Positions 25,520 through 34,250 of a DNA stretch of 64,000 nucleotides are shown one piece after another (positions within the stretch are counted from its first letter, which is position 1; each line of letters begins with the position of its first letter). Under the pieces are notes generated by a model. It was not told the DNA's origin and searched no databases. It saw only the letters and a list, made by a program, of their open reading frames with translations. Source of the stretch: CBDANZ01 sp965197865 (GTDB lineage: Bacteria; Acidobacteriota; Vicinamibacteria; Vicinamibacterales; CAVVIG01); assembly GCA_965197865.1 (NCBI GenBank), contig CBDANZ010000002.1, positions 434,001 through 498,000 of the forward strand. Direction: 5' to 3'. A program made the translations under genes and the position numbers.

Positions 25520-27273
25520 CCGGCGCAACGGGTTTTGCCGGCGGCCATCTGACTCGCCACCTGGTGGCGCAGGGACATCAGGTGCGGGCGTTGGTGCGCG
25601 ACCGCGTCCGGGCCCATGATCTTGCTGTCGCAGGCGTCGAGCTGGTTGAGGGGGACGTTCGAGACCGCACGGCGGTCGAGAAGGCGATGGAAGGAGTGGG
25701 CGTCGTCTACCACATCGCCGCGATCTACAGGCAGGCGGGTGTCTCGCGCGATACGTACCGCGCCGTCAACACGACGGCTGTCAGTCGCATCATCGAGGTT
25801 GCCGCAAAGGCCGGCGCGACACGCGTCGTGCACTGCAGCACCGTGGGGGTGCACGGGGACGTCGAGCGTCCGCCCGGGAACGAGGATGCGCCGCTCCGCC
25901 CCGGCGACGTGTACCAGGCGACGAAGCTCGAAGGAGAGCGGCTCGCGCGCGAGACCGGCGAGCGGCTGGGGCTCGAGGTAGCCATTGTCAGGCCGACCGG
26001 CATCTACGGTCCTGGCGATCGGCGACTATTGAAGCTGTTCCGCGGCGTCGCGCGCGGCCGGTTTCCGATCCTCGGCCACGGCGAGATCTATTACCATCTC
26101 ACGTATATCGACGATCTTGCCGAAGGCTTTCGCCTTTGCGGCGAGCAGCCGGGGGCAGCGAATCGGACCTACATCCTGGCCGGACCTGAGGTGACAACGC
26201 TGAATGAGCTGGTGGCGCTGGTGGCGGAAGTGGCTGGGGTCGGGCCGCCACGCCTTCATCTGCCCGTGTGGCCATTTTGGACGGCTGGCGCACTCTGCGA
26301 GGCGGTCTGCCTGCCGCTTGGAATCGAGCCGCCGATCTACCGCCGGCGCGTGGATTTCTATACTAAGAGCCGTGCGTTCGACATCACGCGCGCCCGCCTC
26401 GAGATCGGCTACGCGCCGCGCGTCGGCCTGCGTGAGGGCATCAAACGTACGCTTGATTGGTATCGCGCTCATGGATCACTCGGAAGCCTTTTCCTAATGA
26501 CACAGACGGACAAATCGCCGATCGGCAGGGCGCAGGAGCAGCTTTTCGCACCGGGCACGTCGAGCCGCGACAAGTACGCGGCCCTCGTGGTGGGTCGCGA
26601 TGGGTTGGGCGCGCTACTCAAGTACGAACTCGTCGTCACCTTCACGCAGTCCTGCGCGGGCGCGCTGGGCCTCGCCTTGCGGAGGATCTTCTACCCGATG
26701 CTCCTCGGATCGTGTGGGCGTAACGTTGTGTTTGGACAGAACGTGGTGTTACGCCATCCGCATAAGGTTCACATCGGCGACAACGTCGTGATCGACGACA
26801 ACTGCCTGCTCGATGCGAAAGGGGAGTCAAACCACGGGATCCGGATTGGCAGCAGCGTGTTCGTGGGCCGCAACTCGATTCTTTCGTGCAAGAACGGGGA
26901 CATCGAGCTCGGGGACGGCGCCAACATCGGCTTCAACTGCGAAGTGTTCTCGGCGAGCACGGTGCGCATCGGCCCGAACATGTTGATGGCCGCGTACGGC
27001 TATGTCATCGGCGGCGATCACGATTTTTCCGATCCCGCGAAACCGGTACTAGCGCAATCGCGTACCTCCGCAGGCGTCACCTTGGGCGCGGGCGTTTGGA
27101 TGGGGGCCGGCGCAAAGATCCTCGACGGTGTCGCCGTCGGCGAGCATGCCATTATCGGCGCGGGCGCCGTCGTCCGGGAGGACGTGCCGCCCCATGCAAT
27201 TGCTGTCGGCATGCCGGCGCGCGTCGTGTCGACCCGCGCGGAAGCCACGACGGGTACGGCCGAGACGGGTTAA
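25504..27273 (+). CDS. NAD-dependent epimerase/dehydratase fused to a left-handed beta-helix acyltransferase
   Basis: A 589-residue fusion. Residues 1-330 form an extended SDR: LVTGATGFAGGHLTRHL (NAD loop), STVGVHGD, and the active-site YQATKLEGE. From about residue 332 (internal ATG 26497) an acetyltransferase with hexapeptide repeats begins: VVFGQNVVLRHPHKVHIGDN, IGFNCEVFSAS, IGAGAVVREDVPPHAIAVG. GTG 25504 was chosen because it starts right at the Rossmann strand. In related genomes I expect two genes, so loss of a stop may have created the fusion. Both halves look intact. Confidence 0.82.
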   Translation: MRDLVTGATGFAGGHLTRHLVAQGHQVRALVRDRVRAHDLAVAGVELVEGDVRDRTAVEKAMEGVGVVYHIAAIYRQAGVSRDTYRAVNTTAVSRIIEVAAKAGATRVVHCSTVGVHGDVERPPGNEDAPLRPGDVYQATKLEGERLARETGERLGLEVAIVRPTGIYGPGDRRLLKLFRGVARGRFPILGHGEIYYHLTYIDDLAEGFRLCGEQPGAANRTYILAGPEVTTLNELVALVAEVAGVGPPRLHLPVWPFWTAGALCEAVCLPLGIEPPIYRRRVDFYTKSRAFDITRARLEIGYAPRVGLREGIKRTLDWYRAHGSLGSLFLMTQTDKSPIGRAQEQLFAPGTSSRDKYAALVVGRDGLGALLKYELVVTFTQSCAGALGLALRRIFYPMLLGSCGRNVVFGQNVVLRHPHKVHIGDNVVIDDNCLLDAKGESNHGIRIGSSVFVGRNSILSCKNGDIELGDGANIGFNCEVFSASTVRIGPNMLMAAYGYVIGGDHDFSDPAKPVLAQSRTSAGVTLGAGVWMGAGAKILDGVAVGEHAIIGAGAVVREDVPPHAIAVGMPARVVSTRAEATTGTAETG

Positions 27274-27313
27274 TCGTCGGCTGCGCGATCCCCTGAATCT
27301 TGTCTGAATCGTC

Positions 27314-27319
27314 TACAAT
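27314..27319 (+). promoter_or_regulatory. TACAAT -10 element before ttcA
   Basis: TACAAT ends six bases before the ATG at 27326. Transcription from it would begin at or just before the start codon, giving a leaderless mRNA. Confidence 0.4.
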
Positions 27320-27325
27320 CGGACG

Positions 27326-28174
27326 ATGGCTTATCGAAGCGAGCTCGAGGCGCGACTAGCCAAGAAGACGACGAAGGCGATCGTCGAGTACCAGATGGTC
27401 GAGGAGGGCGATCGTGTGATGGTCGGCCTCTCCGGCGGGAAGGACAGCTGGGCCCTGCTGCAGACGCTTGATGTGCTGCGACAGCGTGCGCCGATTCGTT
27501 TCTCGCTGATCGCCGTGAACGTGGACTCCGGCTACAAGGAGTACAAACACGACCTGATTGCGAAGACGTGTGAGGCGCGCGGCTGGGAGTGCCGGATCGA
27601 GCACACCGGGATCGGCGAGGTTATCGAGGACATTCTCGATGCGGATCAGACGCCGTGCTCGCTCTGCGCCCGCCTGCGTCGAGGTGTGCTGTATCGGATC
27701 GCGAGCGAGGTCGGCGCAACGAAGATTGCGCTTGGTCACCACGCCGACGACTTTGTGGAGACGCTCCTCTTGAATCTCTTCTTCGCGGGCTCGCTCAAAG
27801 CGATGCCGGCGAAGCTCGTGTCAGACGACGGCGCGCATGTGGTGATTCGGCCGCTGGTCTACGTCGGCGAAAATGAGGCGCGTGCGTACACGAAGGAATG
27901 CGGGCTCCCCATCGTCGGGTGCTGCTGTCCGGCCTGCGGCGACCTCGGCCTGCAGCGTCAGCGAACGAAGCGGTTGCTGATGGATCTCGAGCACGAGCAT
28001 CCGGGGGTGAAGCAGTCGATGTTGAAGGCGCTCGCCAACGTCGCGCCGCGCCACCTGCTGGACACACGGCTCAATCCGCCAGCAGACCTTCGGCGCACAA
28101 CGGGCGTGAGGGCCTTTACGACTTCAGATAGCCGTCGTGAGGACGTTCAGCTCCGCCGCGGCGTGCGTGTGTGA
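27326..28174 (+). CDS. ttcA: tRNA 2-thiocytidine synthetase TtcA-like
   Basis: A 282-residue PP-loop ATPase that thiolates cytidine 32 of certain tRNAs using an iron-sulfur cluster. It has VGLSGGKDSWALLQTL (PP-loop SGGKDS), the cluster cysteines TPCSLCARLRRGVLY and GCCCPACGDL, and GHHADDFVETLLLN. Length matches the family. Its stop overlaps the dtd start, so two tRNA-linked enzymes are coupled. The last 25 residues are a less conserved basic tail. Confidence 0.9.
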   Translation: MAYRSELEARLAKKTTKAIVEYQMVEEGDRVMVGLSGGKDSWALLQTLDVLRQRAPIRFSLIAVNVDSGYKEYKHDLIAKTCEARGWECRIEHTGIGEVIEDILDADQTPCSLCARLRRGVLYRIASEVGATKIALGHHADDFVETLLLNLFFAGSLKAMPAKLVSDDGAHVVIRPLVYVGENEARAYTKECGLPIVGCCCPACGDLGLQRQRTKRLLMDLEHEHPGVKQSMLKALANVAPRHLLDTRLNPPADLRRTTGVRAFTTSDSRREDVQLRRGVRV

Positions 28175-28641
28175 GAGCGATCGTCCAGCGCGTTTCCTCG
28201 GCACGTGTCACGGTTGACGGGGGAACCCCGCAGCGAGAGGTCGCTCGGATCGGGCGCGGGTTGCTGCTGCTTGGGGGCGTCGAGCGACACGACGGCCCCG
28301 GAGACGCTCGATACATCGCTCGAAAGGTTCGGAACCTGCGGGTGTTCGAAAATCCATCCGCACTCGAGCGCCGTCTGGACCGTTTAGTCGCCGAAATCGG
28401 CGGGGCGGTGCTGGTGGTGTCCCAGTTCACGCTGGCAGGCGATTGTCGAAAAGGCCGCCAGCCTTCGTTTGACGCGGCGGCCGAGCCTGAGACTGCGAAA
28501 CCACTGTATGAGGAGGTCGTCCGCGAGCTCAGGGCGTCGGGCCTCAGCGTGGCGACCGGCGAATTCCAGGCGACGATGTATATGTCGCTTGTCAACGACG
28601 GTCCGGTCACGCTGTTGTTGGACAGCCGAAAGCGCCTTTGA
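28171..28641 (+). CDS. dtd: D-aminoacyl-tRNA deacylase
   Basis: A 156-residue proofreading enzyme that removes D-amino acids (and Gly) from tRNA. Hallmarks are MRAIVQRVSSARVTVDG, VVSQFTLAGDCRKGRQPSF (SQFTL motif) and the cross-subunit motif VNDGPVTLLLDS. GTG start overlaps ttcA by four bases. Length is normal. Confidence 0.94.
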   Translation: MRAIVQRVSSARVTVDGGTPQREVARIGRGLLLLGGVERHDGPGDARYIARKVRNLRVFENPSALERRLDRLVAEIGGAVLVVSQFTLAGDCRKGRQPSFDAAAEPETAKPLYEEVVRELRASGLSVATGEFQATMYMSLVNDGPVTLLLDSRKRL

Positions 28642-28704
28642 GGTCTCGACGTCTCGCCGCAGAGAACGCAAGGGTACGGTGAGCAGGTCCGGTGAGGAAT
28701 GCCG

Positions 28705-29553
28705 ATGCAGTTCCGTCCACTCGCGATCTTGATCCTAAGCGCCGCGTTAGGCGCCCCGGCTGCGGCCCAACAGCGGCCGCTCGCCACCGAAGATCCCGAG
28801 CCGATCGGCGCCGGCCTAATTCTCATCGAGGCCGGCATCGAGTTTGCTCACGATCAAGAGTACCCGGCGTCGGGCCTCGAGGGCGACCTCTGGCGACTTC
28901 CGACCGTCGGCGTCAGCGTCGGCCTCAGCGCGATCGCCGAATTTCAGCTCGACGGCGGCCCCTTCAACACGCTCGCCATCGACCGGAACGACCCGGCGGC
29001 GGCGCTCGCGTCGCAGCTCAGACTGGAGGGCGACCGCGCGCACGACGTCGAGGATCTTGTCATCGGCACCAAGATCCGGTTTCTGTCGGAAACGGCGAGG
29101 CGGCCGGCCTTCGCGCTGCGTTTTGCGACCAAGCTGCCGACCGCGCACAACGAGAGCGGTCTGGGCCTCGACACGACCGACTTTTTCGCCTCGCTTCTCG
29201 CAGCCAAGACGGTCCAATCGGTTCGCGCTGTCGGGAACGTTGGTCTTGGCATTCTAGGGGACCCGACGGTCGGCACGCGCCAGAACGACGTGATGACTTA
29301 CGGTCTGTCGCTCGCCCGGGCGCTCACCGATCGGGGTGAGATCGTGGGAGAGCTGAATGGTCGCGTTTCCACTCGAGCCGGCAAACCCTTCCCCGGAACC
29401 GAGACGCACGCGCGCCTCACCCTCGGTGGCCGGTTCACCCAGGGATCAGTACGTCTCGACGCTGCGATCTTCGTCGGCCTGACGCCGGTGGATCCCACGA
29501 TCGGGTTTTCCACGGGGTTTACCTACGTGTTCTACGCGTTCGACGTTCCGTAG
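28705..29553 (+). CDS. Secreted outer-membrane barrel-like protein
   Basis: A 282-residue protein. ATG 28705 is better spaced from the GAGGA ribosome site than ATG 28699. Signal peptide FRPLAILILSAALGAP with cleavage near AAAQQ. Then come alternating beta segments (GLILIEAGIEFAHDQE, VSVGLSAIAEFQLDGG, LRFATKLPTAHNESGL, YGLSLARALTDRG) ending in GFTYVFYAF. It resembles the MetA-pathway/phenol-degradation-type transporter barrels; function unknown. Confidence 0.65.
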   Translation: MQFRPLAILILSAALGAPAAAQQRPLATEDPEPIGAGLILIEAGIEFAHDQEYPASGLEGDLWRLPTVGVSVGLSAIAEFQLDGGPFNTLAIDRNDPAAALASQLRLEGDRAHDVEDLVIGTKIRFLSETARRPAFALRFATKLPTAHNESGLGLDTTDFFASLLAAKTVQSVRAVGNVGLGILGDPTVGTRQNDVMTYGLSLARALTDRGEIVGELNGRVSTRAGKPFPGTETHARLTLGGRFTQGSVRLDAAIFVGLTPVDPTIGFSTGFTYVFYAFDVP

Positions 29554-30660
29554 AAGCGGTTTCGCGAGCCTGCAGATGGCCCCGGTGAGAAGGAATATCG
29601 GAGCCCACGGGCGCGCAAGGCCGTGAGCCGTGGTCATGTTTTTCGGCCTGAGGATCCTCGGGCTGGCCGAGGACAGGACCCGGGCCGGTTGTGAAACCGA
29701 CTCTCTTAGGATGGAGCTGAAGACGGTCAGCGCCTTCAGGCCGGCCCGCGGCGGCCGCACTCACACAGACCTGATGAGGAAGAGAAGTCCGCGTGATGCA
29801 TCCTGTGCCTCGAGAGGTTCGAAAAGCCGCCTTTCTTCCCTTCATCGCCGCCTGCGCGGTCATCGCAGGAACTATGGCCGCCCAGCGGCGGGGGGACTTC
29901 CGAGCGATCCGCTCGTCAGGGAAAATGTCACGGTAAAACTGCCGGAACACACCTACGTCATTCCCGACGGCAATGTTGGCGGCGTCCCCAACGCCGGCAT
30001 CGTCGTTGGCGACCCTGCCACTCCGGTCATTGATCCTGGTCTCGGACGTCGCAACGGCGAGGCAGTGGCGCGGGAAGTGGCCAAGATCAGCAAGAACACC
30101 GAGACATACGGCGCCTCCACGCGCTTCCATCCCGACCATCCGTCCGGCTACCTCGCATTTCCCACGGCAAACTACGTCAAGTCGACGGTGCAGGAGGCAG
30201 AGCTTGCCGAGTCGAGCATGCAGATGATTCAGACCTTGGCCATCCGGACGCCGATGATGGGTGAGCTGCTGTAGGACGCCGAGGCCCGCAAGGCCGACGT
30301 CACCTTCGACCGCGAGCACCTGCTCGATTTGGGCGGCGTCCGCGTCAGGTTGCTGCTGGTCGGGCCCACGCACATGCGCGGGGATACCAGCTTCTTCGCA
30401 GAGGGCGACAACGTTCTTATTTTCCTTTATTCTCCGGCGACGTGGTGATGAACAACTCGTTCCTCGCGGCGAATCGGGCGTCGAGCATGCACGCCTGGCT
30501 GGCGGCTTTCGACCGGTTCGGGATGATGCGCCCGAGAACGATCATTGCGGCTCACGGAGCGGTCGGGGGTGCCTCGCTGACTGCGGCCAATCGAGCGCTC
30601 ATGCAAGGCATCCAGACGCGGGCGCGCGAGCTGAAGGCCCGCGGGCGTCTAGCAGTCCGT

Positions 30661-30912
30661 ATATGGACTCCTCCCGGTGATCAAGCGAGTGGGTCGTGAC
30701 GGTCGGTCCTTCGCGTCGGTTGCGGTCGTATATCCGGCCTGTCCGTGGAGAGCCTTTGCCTCCTGGCCAACATGGATAGTCGCGCACCGCGGGCCAATCG
30801 TGGTGCCGGCGTCGAGCGCCAGGGCTGCTATCGGCCTGATGCGGTGTCGGTCGGACCGAAGGGCCATGTCAGGGTCACTCGCTCAGCATCTCGCGTGGAG
30901 GTGTAGCTCGGG
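30661..30912 (-). ncRNA. Candidate bridge-RNA region of the IS1111-type element
   Basis: The 252-base non-coding end downstream of the transposase stop is where IS1111-group elements are reported to encode their bridge RNA. Within it, 30741-30748 (GTCCGTGG) equals the MITE sequence spanning the insertion point, so the minus-strand RNA would pair with the target. Structure and exact ends were not determined. Confidence 0.35.
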
Positions 30913-31940
30913 TTACGCCGCGTCCGGCAGTGCGCAGGGCACATCCTTGTGCCAAACCGCCCAAACGAGTCGGCCGAGTTTGTTCGCCACGGCAATCGTG
31001 GCTTTGTTGTAGCCGCGCCGCGCGTGCACCGTCATCGCCCAGTGGTGCAGACGCGTGAGGGGCTGCTGGGCCGCCCGGCGCCGGTGGGCCGACGCGAGCA
31101 CCGCGCGCGCGCCGTGGGTGAGCAAGCACCGGAGATACACGTCCCCGCGTTTACTGATCCCCCCGAGGCGCCGCCGCTGCCCACTCGAGTACTCGCGCGG
31201 CGTCAGGCCGAGCCAGCTGGCAAACTGGCGCGCGCGCCGGAATGCGTGGATGTGCCCGACGGTGCCGACGAGGGCCGTGGCGGTCAACAGCCCAATCCCG
31301 GGAATCGTCCGCAGTCGCATCACGACGGGGTCGGCGTCGGCCAGGGCGCGCAATTCCCGTTCCAGGCCGGCAATCCGAGCCTCAATCGCCCGCACTTCCT
31401 CGTGGACGCTCGTGAGCACCTGCCGCAGATGCCTCGGCAACACGGTGGCCGCCTCGTCGAGCAGCACAGGCAAGGCCCGCAGCGCCGCACAGGCCCCCGC
31501 CGGCAGCAGCAGCCCCTGTTCCCGCAAGAGCCCGCGTAACACATTGATGCGCGCCGTCCGCGTCGTCATCCACTGCTCGCGCACCCGGTGCAGCGCCACG
31601 AGCGCTTGCTGCTCGACCCGCTTCACCGGGACACGGGGTATCTCGCCTCGCGGATCGCCTCCGCATCCGCCCGGTCCGTCTTGTTGCGCCGCACGTAGGG
31701 CCGCACGTACGCCGGGGGCACGAGGGTGACGCGATGGCCGTGTTGCTGGGCAACCCGCCCCCAGTAGTGGGCGGTGCCACACGCCTCCATCACCACATGG
31801 GTCGGCGGCGTCTGCGCGAGAAAGCGGGCGAACCGTGCGCGGTTGAGTCGCTGGCGCGACCACACGCGCCACCGGGCATTGGCGATCGCCAGCTCGAACA
31901 CGGACTTTGCCAGGTCAACGGCCACTGTCGTAGCATCCAT
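30913..31940 (-). pseudogene. IS110-family (DEDD) transposase with a one-base frameshift
   Basis: ATG 31940 follows a GGAGGAAA ribosome site. The N-terminal RuvC-like part has TVAVDLAKSVFELA (first Asp), VVMEACGTAHYWGR (Glu) and RRNKTDRADAEAIREA. Near 31635 the frame shifts. Adding one C to the CCCC run (GGGG on the plus strand) restores PRVPVKRVEQQALVALHR. The C-terminal Tnp domain is intact, with MRLRTIPGIGLLTATALVG and FASWLGLTPREYSSG (including the serine region). Restored length is about 342 residues. The shift may be a sequencing error, in which case the element could be active. Confidence 0.8.
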
Positions 31941-32334
31941 TTCGGTTTCCTCCTGGTTGTGGCTGATGGGCATCAGCTGATGCGGCACATCATGCCGCAT
32001 CGGAACCGGGAGGAGTCCATACCATCATGGTGAAAGTCGGGCGCTGCACCGAGACGAGCGAGGCGCCTCGCGGGCAAGGCGCGACGACCGAGAATATCGC
32101 CTGTATTTGATGGAGGAGCAACGCAAGCCACGAGGATGCATCGCTCGTCGAATACAGACGGACTTTCACCACGGACTGCTAGGCGATGACGTGGCCACGA
32201 TCGTGCAGATGGAATTCCAGGTCAAGTTTCCCCAGTGTCTTCGGGCGAACGGCGTAGCCGCTGCCGCCCGCGCGGTGTACGCGAAAGAGTCGTAGCGCAG
32301 GTCTTCAACCTTCGGGTGTTTCTGCCCCCGCTAG

Positions 32335-32492
32335 CAGTCCGTGGTGAAAGTCGGGCGCTGCACCGAGACGAGCGAGGCGCCTCGCGGGCAAGGCGCGACG
32401 ACCGAGAATACCGCCTGTATTTGATGGAGGAGCAACGCAGGCCACGAGGATGCATCGCTCGTCGAATGCAGACGGACTTTCACCACGGACTG
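32335..32492 (+). mobile_element. 158-bp MITE, copy 2
   Basis: Flanked by CTAG at 32331-32334 and 32493-32496. Terminal repeats CAGTCCGTGGTGAAAGTC are perfect over 18 bp, and a 14-bp palindrome GCGAGGCGCCTCGC lies inside. By eye it is identical to the copy in radC, which suggests recent movement. It lies between the end of the MBL gene and glpD. Confidence 0.88.
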
Positions 32493-32533
32493 CTAGGGCC
32501 TTGGCGGACCACCGAAGCCTTGTGTGAAAGTGG

Positions 32534-34159
32534 TCAGACCTGCCCGCGACCGATTTCGTAGAAGCGCCCAAGCGCGTCCAGTTCCTGGCGCTTCCTCTCG
32601 TCGGACCAGCCCAACTCGGCGCCGACGATGTCGGCCGCGCCTTGGGCGGCAGCGTCGCCCGGGTAGCCGAGCGCGCCGAGCGGCGTTCGCCGGATCACCG
32701 CGTCGTTCAGCGTGGCCGCCATCTCGTGTCGAACCGCCCAGACGAGCTCGACACCGACCACGGGCGACTCCTCGGCGAGACGCGATTGCCAGCCGGGGCG
32801 GCTTTTCCCGAGATCGAGCACCTCGCGATAGTAAGATCCGTAAGCGGCGACCAGGTGTGGAATCGTGTCGCTCGGCACCGAGTGGTTTTGGCGCCGGGCA
32901 TCTGCAATCGTGGTCGCCGGGTCGTCGACGGCTCCAGGCAGCGGCTGGGTCGCGGTGCGGCACGGCGGGGGCGCGCGCCGCAGTTTTCCGAATAACCGAT
33001 CGGTGACGCGCTCGGCGACAGCGCGGGCCGTCGTGTACTTCGTGCCGGCGACGCTCAGGAGCCCGTCGATGCCGTGGCGAGCGTGATCGCGAATGTGGTC
33101 GCGTCCTTCGAGCGCGACGGCGCCGTTCGCGCCGACAAAGGCGGGGACGACGCCCTGATGTACCAGGCTGACGTCGGCCAGATCGAGATCGAATGCCGGG
33201 AACGTCCCATTCAGCTCGGAAACGAAGCTCGCGATCTCGCTCTCATCGGCACCCGTATCGCTGGGCGCGCACGGGCGCGTGGATTCCCACGTTCCAAAGA
33301 GTGCGCGGCCGCGCCATGGAACGAGAAAGAGATGCCGCCCTGCCGCCGACCGGGCTCCAAGCGCCGCATCGCCAGCCTCGCGACGAGTCACCAGGTTCAT
33401 CGCTTTGAGAAAAGGCATTCGACCCGGCGAGCCGAGCGGGTCCAGGAGCCGATCGATGGCGGCGCCCGTCGCGTTGACCGTCACGCTCGCGCCGACTTCG
33501 ATTTTTCGGCCGGACAACCGATCGATGGCCCGGACGCCGACGACGCGTTGGCTGTCGACCAGCGGCGCGGTCGCCTTGACGTAATTGGCGAGTGTCGCGC
33601 CATATTCGGCGGCCGCCCAGGCCCAGGCGAATGTGAGCCGATCCGATTCGGGAGTGACATAGTCGTGCCACACTGCAGCGCCTGTCAGACCGGGCCTTCG
33701 CAGCTCTGGGAAGCGCTCGAGCGCGGCGCTGCGAGAGAGGACGCGGTCGGCAGGGAGCGCCAGCGCGGGTGGCACGTCGCGGTTGCGGTCGGCGGCGACG
33801 ATCCAATCGAGGAGGAAGCCGCCTCGCATCGCCAGCTTGCCCTTCGCAATGGATTCCTCGAGACCTAGCGCGAAGGCAAGAGGCGCCACGCCGTGTGGCG
33901 CGACGCGCGCCAGCGCCCGCCGCTCCCGCACCGATTCCCGGGCACGGCCGATGTTCAAATGCTGCAGGTACCGCAGGCCGCCGTGAATCGTCCGAAGGTG
34001 GTTGAACGAGCTGCCGCTTCCGAAGTCGCCGCACTCGATGAGCGCCACCGACAGGCCGCGCTGCGCCGCGTCGCAGGCAATTGTCAGCTCGTAGATGCCG
34101 CCCCCGACGACAAGGACGTCGTAGGTGCGCGCAGAAAGTTGATCGACGTCACGAACCAT
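32534..34159 (-). CDS. glpD: FAD-dependent glycerol-3-phosphate dehydrogenase GlpD-type
   Basis: About 541 residues from ATG 34159 (an upstream ATG at 34180 is possible). It oxidises glycerol-3-phosphate to DHAP at the membrane. Motifs: N-terminal Rossmann segment YDVLVVGGGIYELTIACDA, SSFNHLRTIHGGLRYLQ, LFLVPWRGRALFGTWEST, LLSVAGTKYTTARAVAE, and the C-terminal DAO_C domain (GVELVWAVRHEMAATLNDAV). The third glycine of the FAD-binding GxGxxG motif is Glu (codon GAG, residue 24), an unusual change that may weaken FAD binding. Otherwise complete. Confidence 0.88.
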   Translation of the reverse strand: MVRDVDQLSARTYDVLVVGGGIYELTIACDAAQRGLSVALIECGDFGSGSSFNHLRTIHGGLRYLQHLNIGRARESVRERRALARVAPHGVAPLAFALGLEESIAKGKLAMRGGFLLDWIVAADRNRDVPPALALPADRVLSRSAALERFPELRRPGLTGAAVWHDYVTPESDRLTFAWAWAAAEYGATLANYVKATAPLVDSQRVVGVRAIDRLSGRKIEVGASVTVNATGAAIDRLLDPLGSPGRMPFLKAMNLVTRREAGDAALGARSAAGRHLFLVPWRGRALFGTWESTRPCAPSDTGADESEIASFVSELNGTFPAFDLDLADVSLVHQGVVPAFVGANGAVALEGRDHIRDHARHGIDGLLSVAGTKYTTARAVAERVTDRLFGKLRRAPPPCRTATQPLPGAVDDPATTIADARRQNHSVPSDTIPHLVAAYGSYYREVLDLGKSRPGWQSRLAEESPVVGVELVWAVRHEMAATLNDAVIRRTPLGALGYPGDAAAQGAADIVGAELGWSDERKRQELDALGRFYEIGRGQV

Positions 34160-34192
34160 ATTGCTAATACCACCGACCACGATTGACGTCGC

Positions 34193-34235
34193 GCGACCCT
34201 TTCAGGATTGGTGTAGCGCGGCCCTCTAGGGTCGC
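34193..34235. repeat. REP-like element, diverged copy
   Basis: Arms GCGACCCT (34193-34200) and AGGGTCGC (34228-34235) surround a CAGG and GTAGCGCGGCCCT core that resembles the hairpin family at 8794, 9037 and 43734. It lies in the divergent gap between glpD and the methyltransferase. Confidence 0.5.
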
Positions 34236-34250
34236 GTTCAGGGTTGCGCT

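Larger units (their letters stand above)
30661..32028 (-). mobile_element. IS110 family element, IS1111 group, about 1.37 kb
   Basis: It sits inside the MITE between CAGTCCGT and GGTGAAAG. Subterminal inverted repeats TATGGACTCCTCCCGGT at 30662-30678 and, reversed, 32005-32021 match perfectly over 17 bp. The transposase lies on the minus strand. About 90 bases precede its start and about 250 follow its stop. Subterminal repeats and a long 3' non-coding end are the IS1111-group layout. No target duplication is evident, as expected for this family. Confidence 0.8.
30653..32178 (+). mobile_element. 158-bp MITE, copy 1, interrupted by an IS1111-type element
   Basis: Flanked by CTAG at 30649-30652 and 32179-32182. 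Its first 8 bases (30653-30660) and last 150 (32029-32178) join to the same 158-bp element found at 32335 and 36758, with a few substitutions. The 18-bp terminal repeat CAGTCCGTGGTGAAAGTC is split after CAGTCCGT on the left. It was inserted into the MBL-fold gene, and the IS entered it afterwards. Confidence 0.85.
29793..32295 (+). pseudogene. Metallo-beta-lactamase-fold hydrolase broken by frameshifts, a stop and a nested insertion
   Basis: The N-terminal signal segment (KAAFLPFIAACAVIAG) from about 29793 is out of frame with the body (DPLVRENVTVKLPEHTYVIP, GNVGGVPNAGIVVGDPATPV). TAG at 30272-30274 interrupts MMGELL-DAEARKADVTFDRE, and another shift near 30430 precedes GDVVMNNSFLAANRASSMHA. 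At 30649-30652 (CTAG) a MITE carrying an IS110-type element enters. The gene resumes at 32183 with DDVATIVQMEFQVKFPQC and ends at 32295. The metal motif reads RFHPDHPSGY where HxHxDH-type residues are expected. Clearly nonfunctional. Confidence 0.75.

Noticed and set aside
32331..32496. CRISPR or other repeat array formed by the CAGTCCGTGG repeats
   Set aside because: The repeats are inverted pairs at the ends of 158-bp elements with CTAG duplications, not spaced direct repeats; no cas genes.
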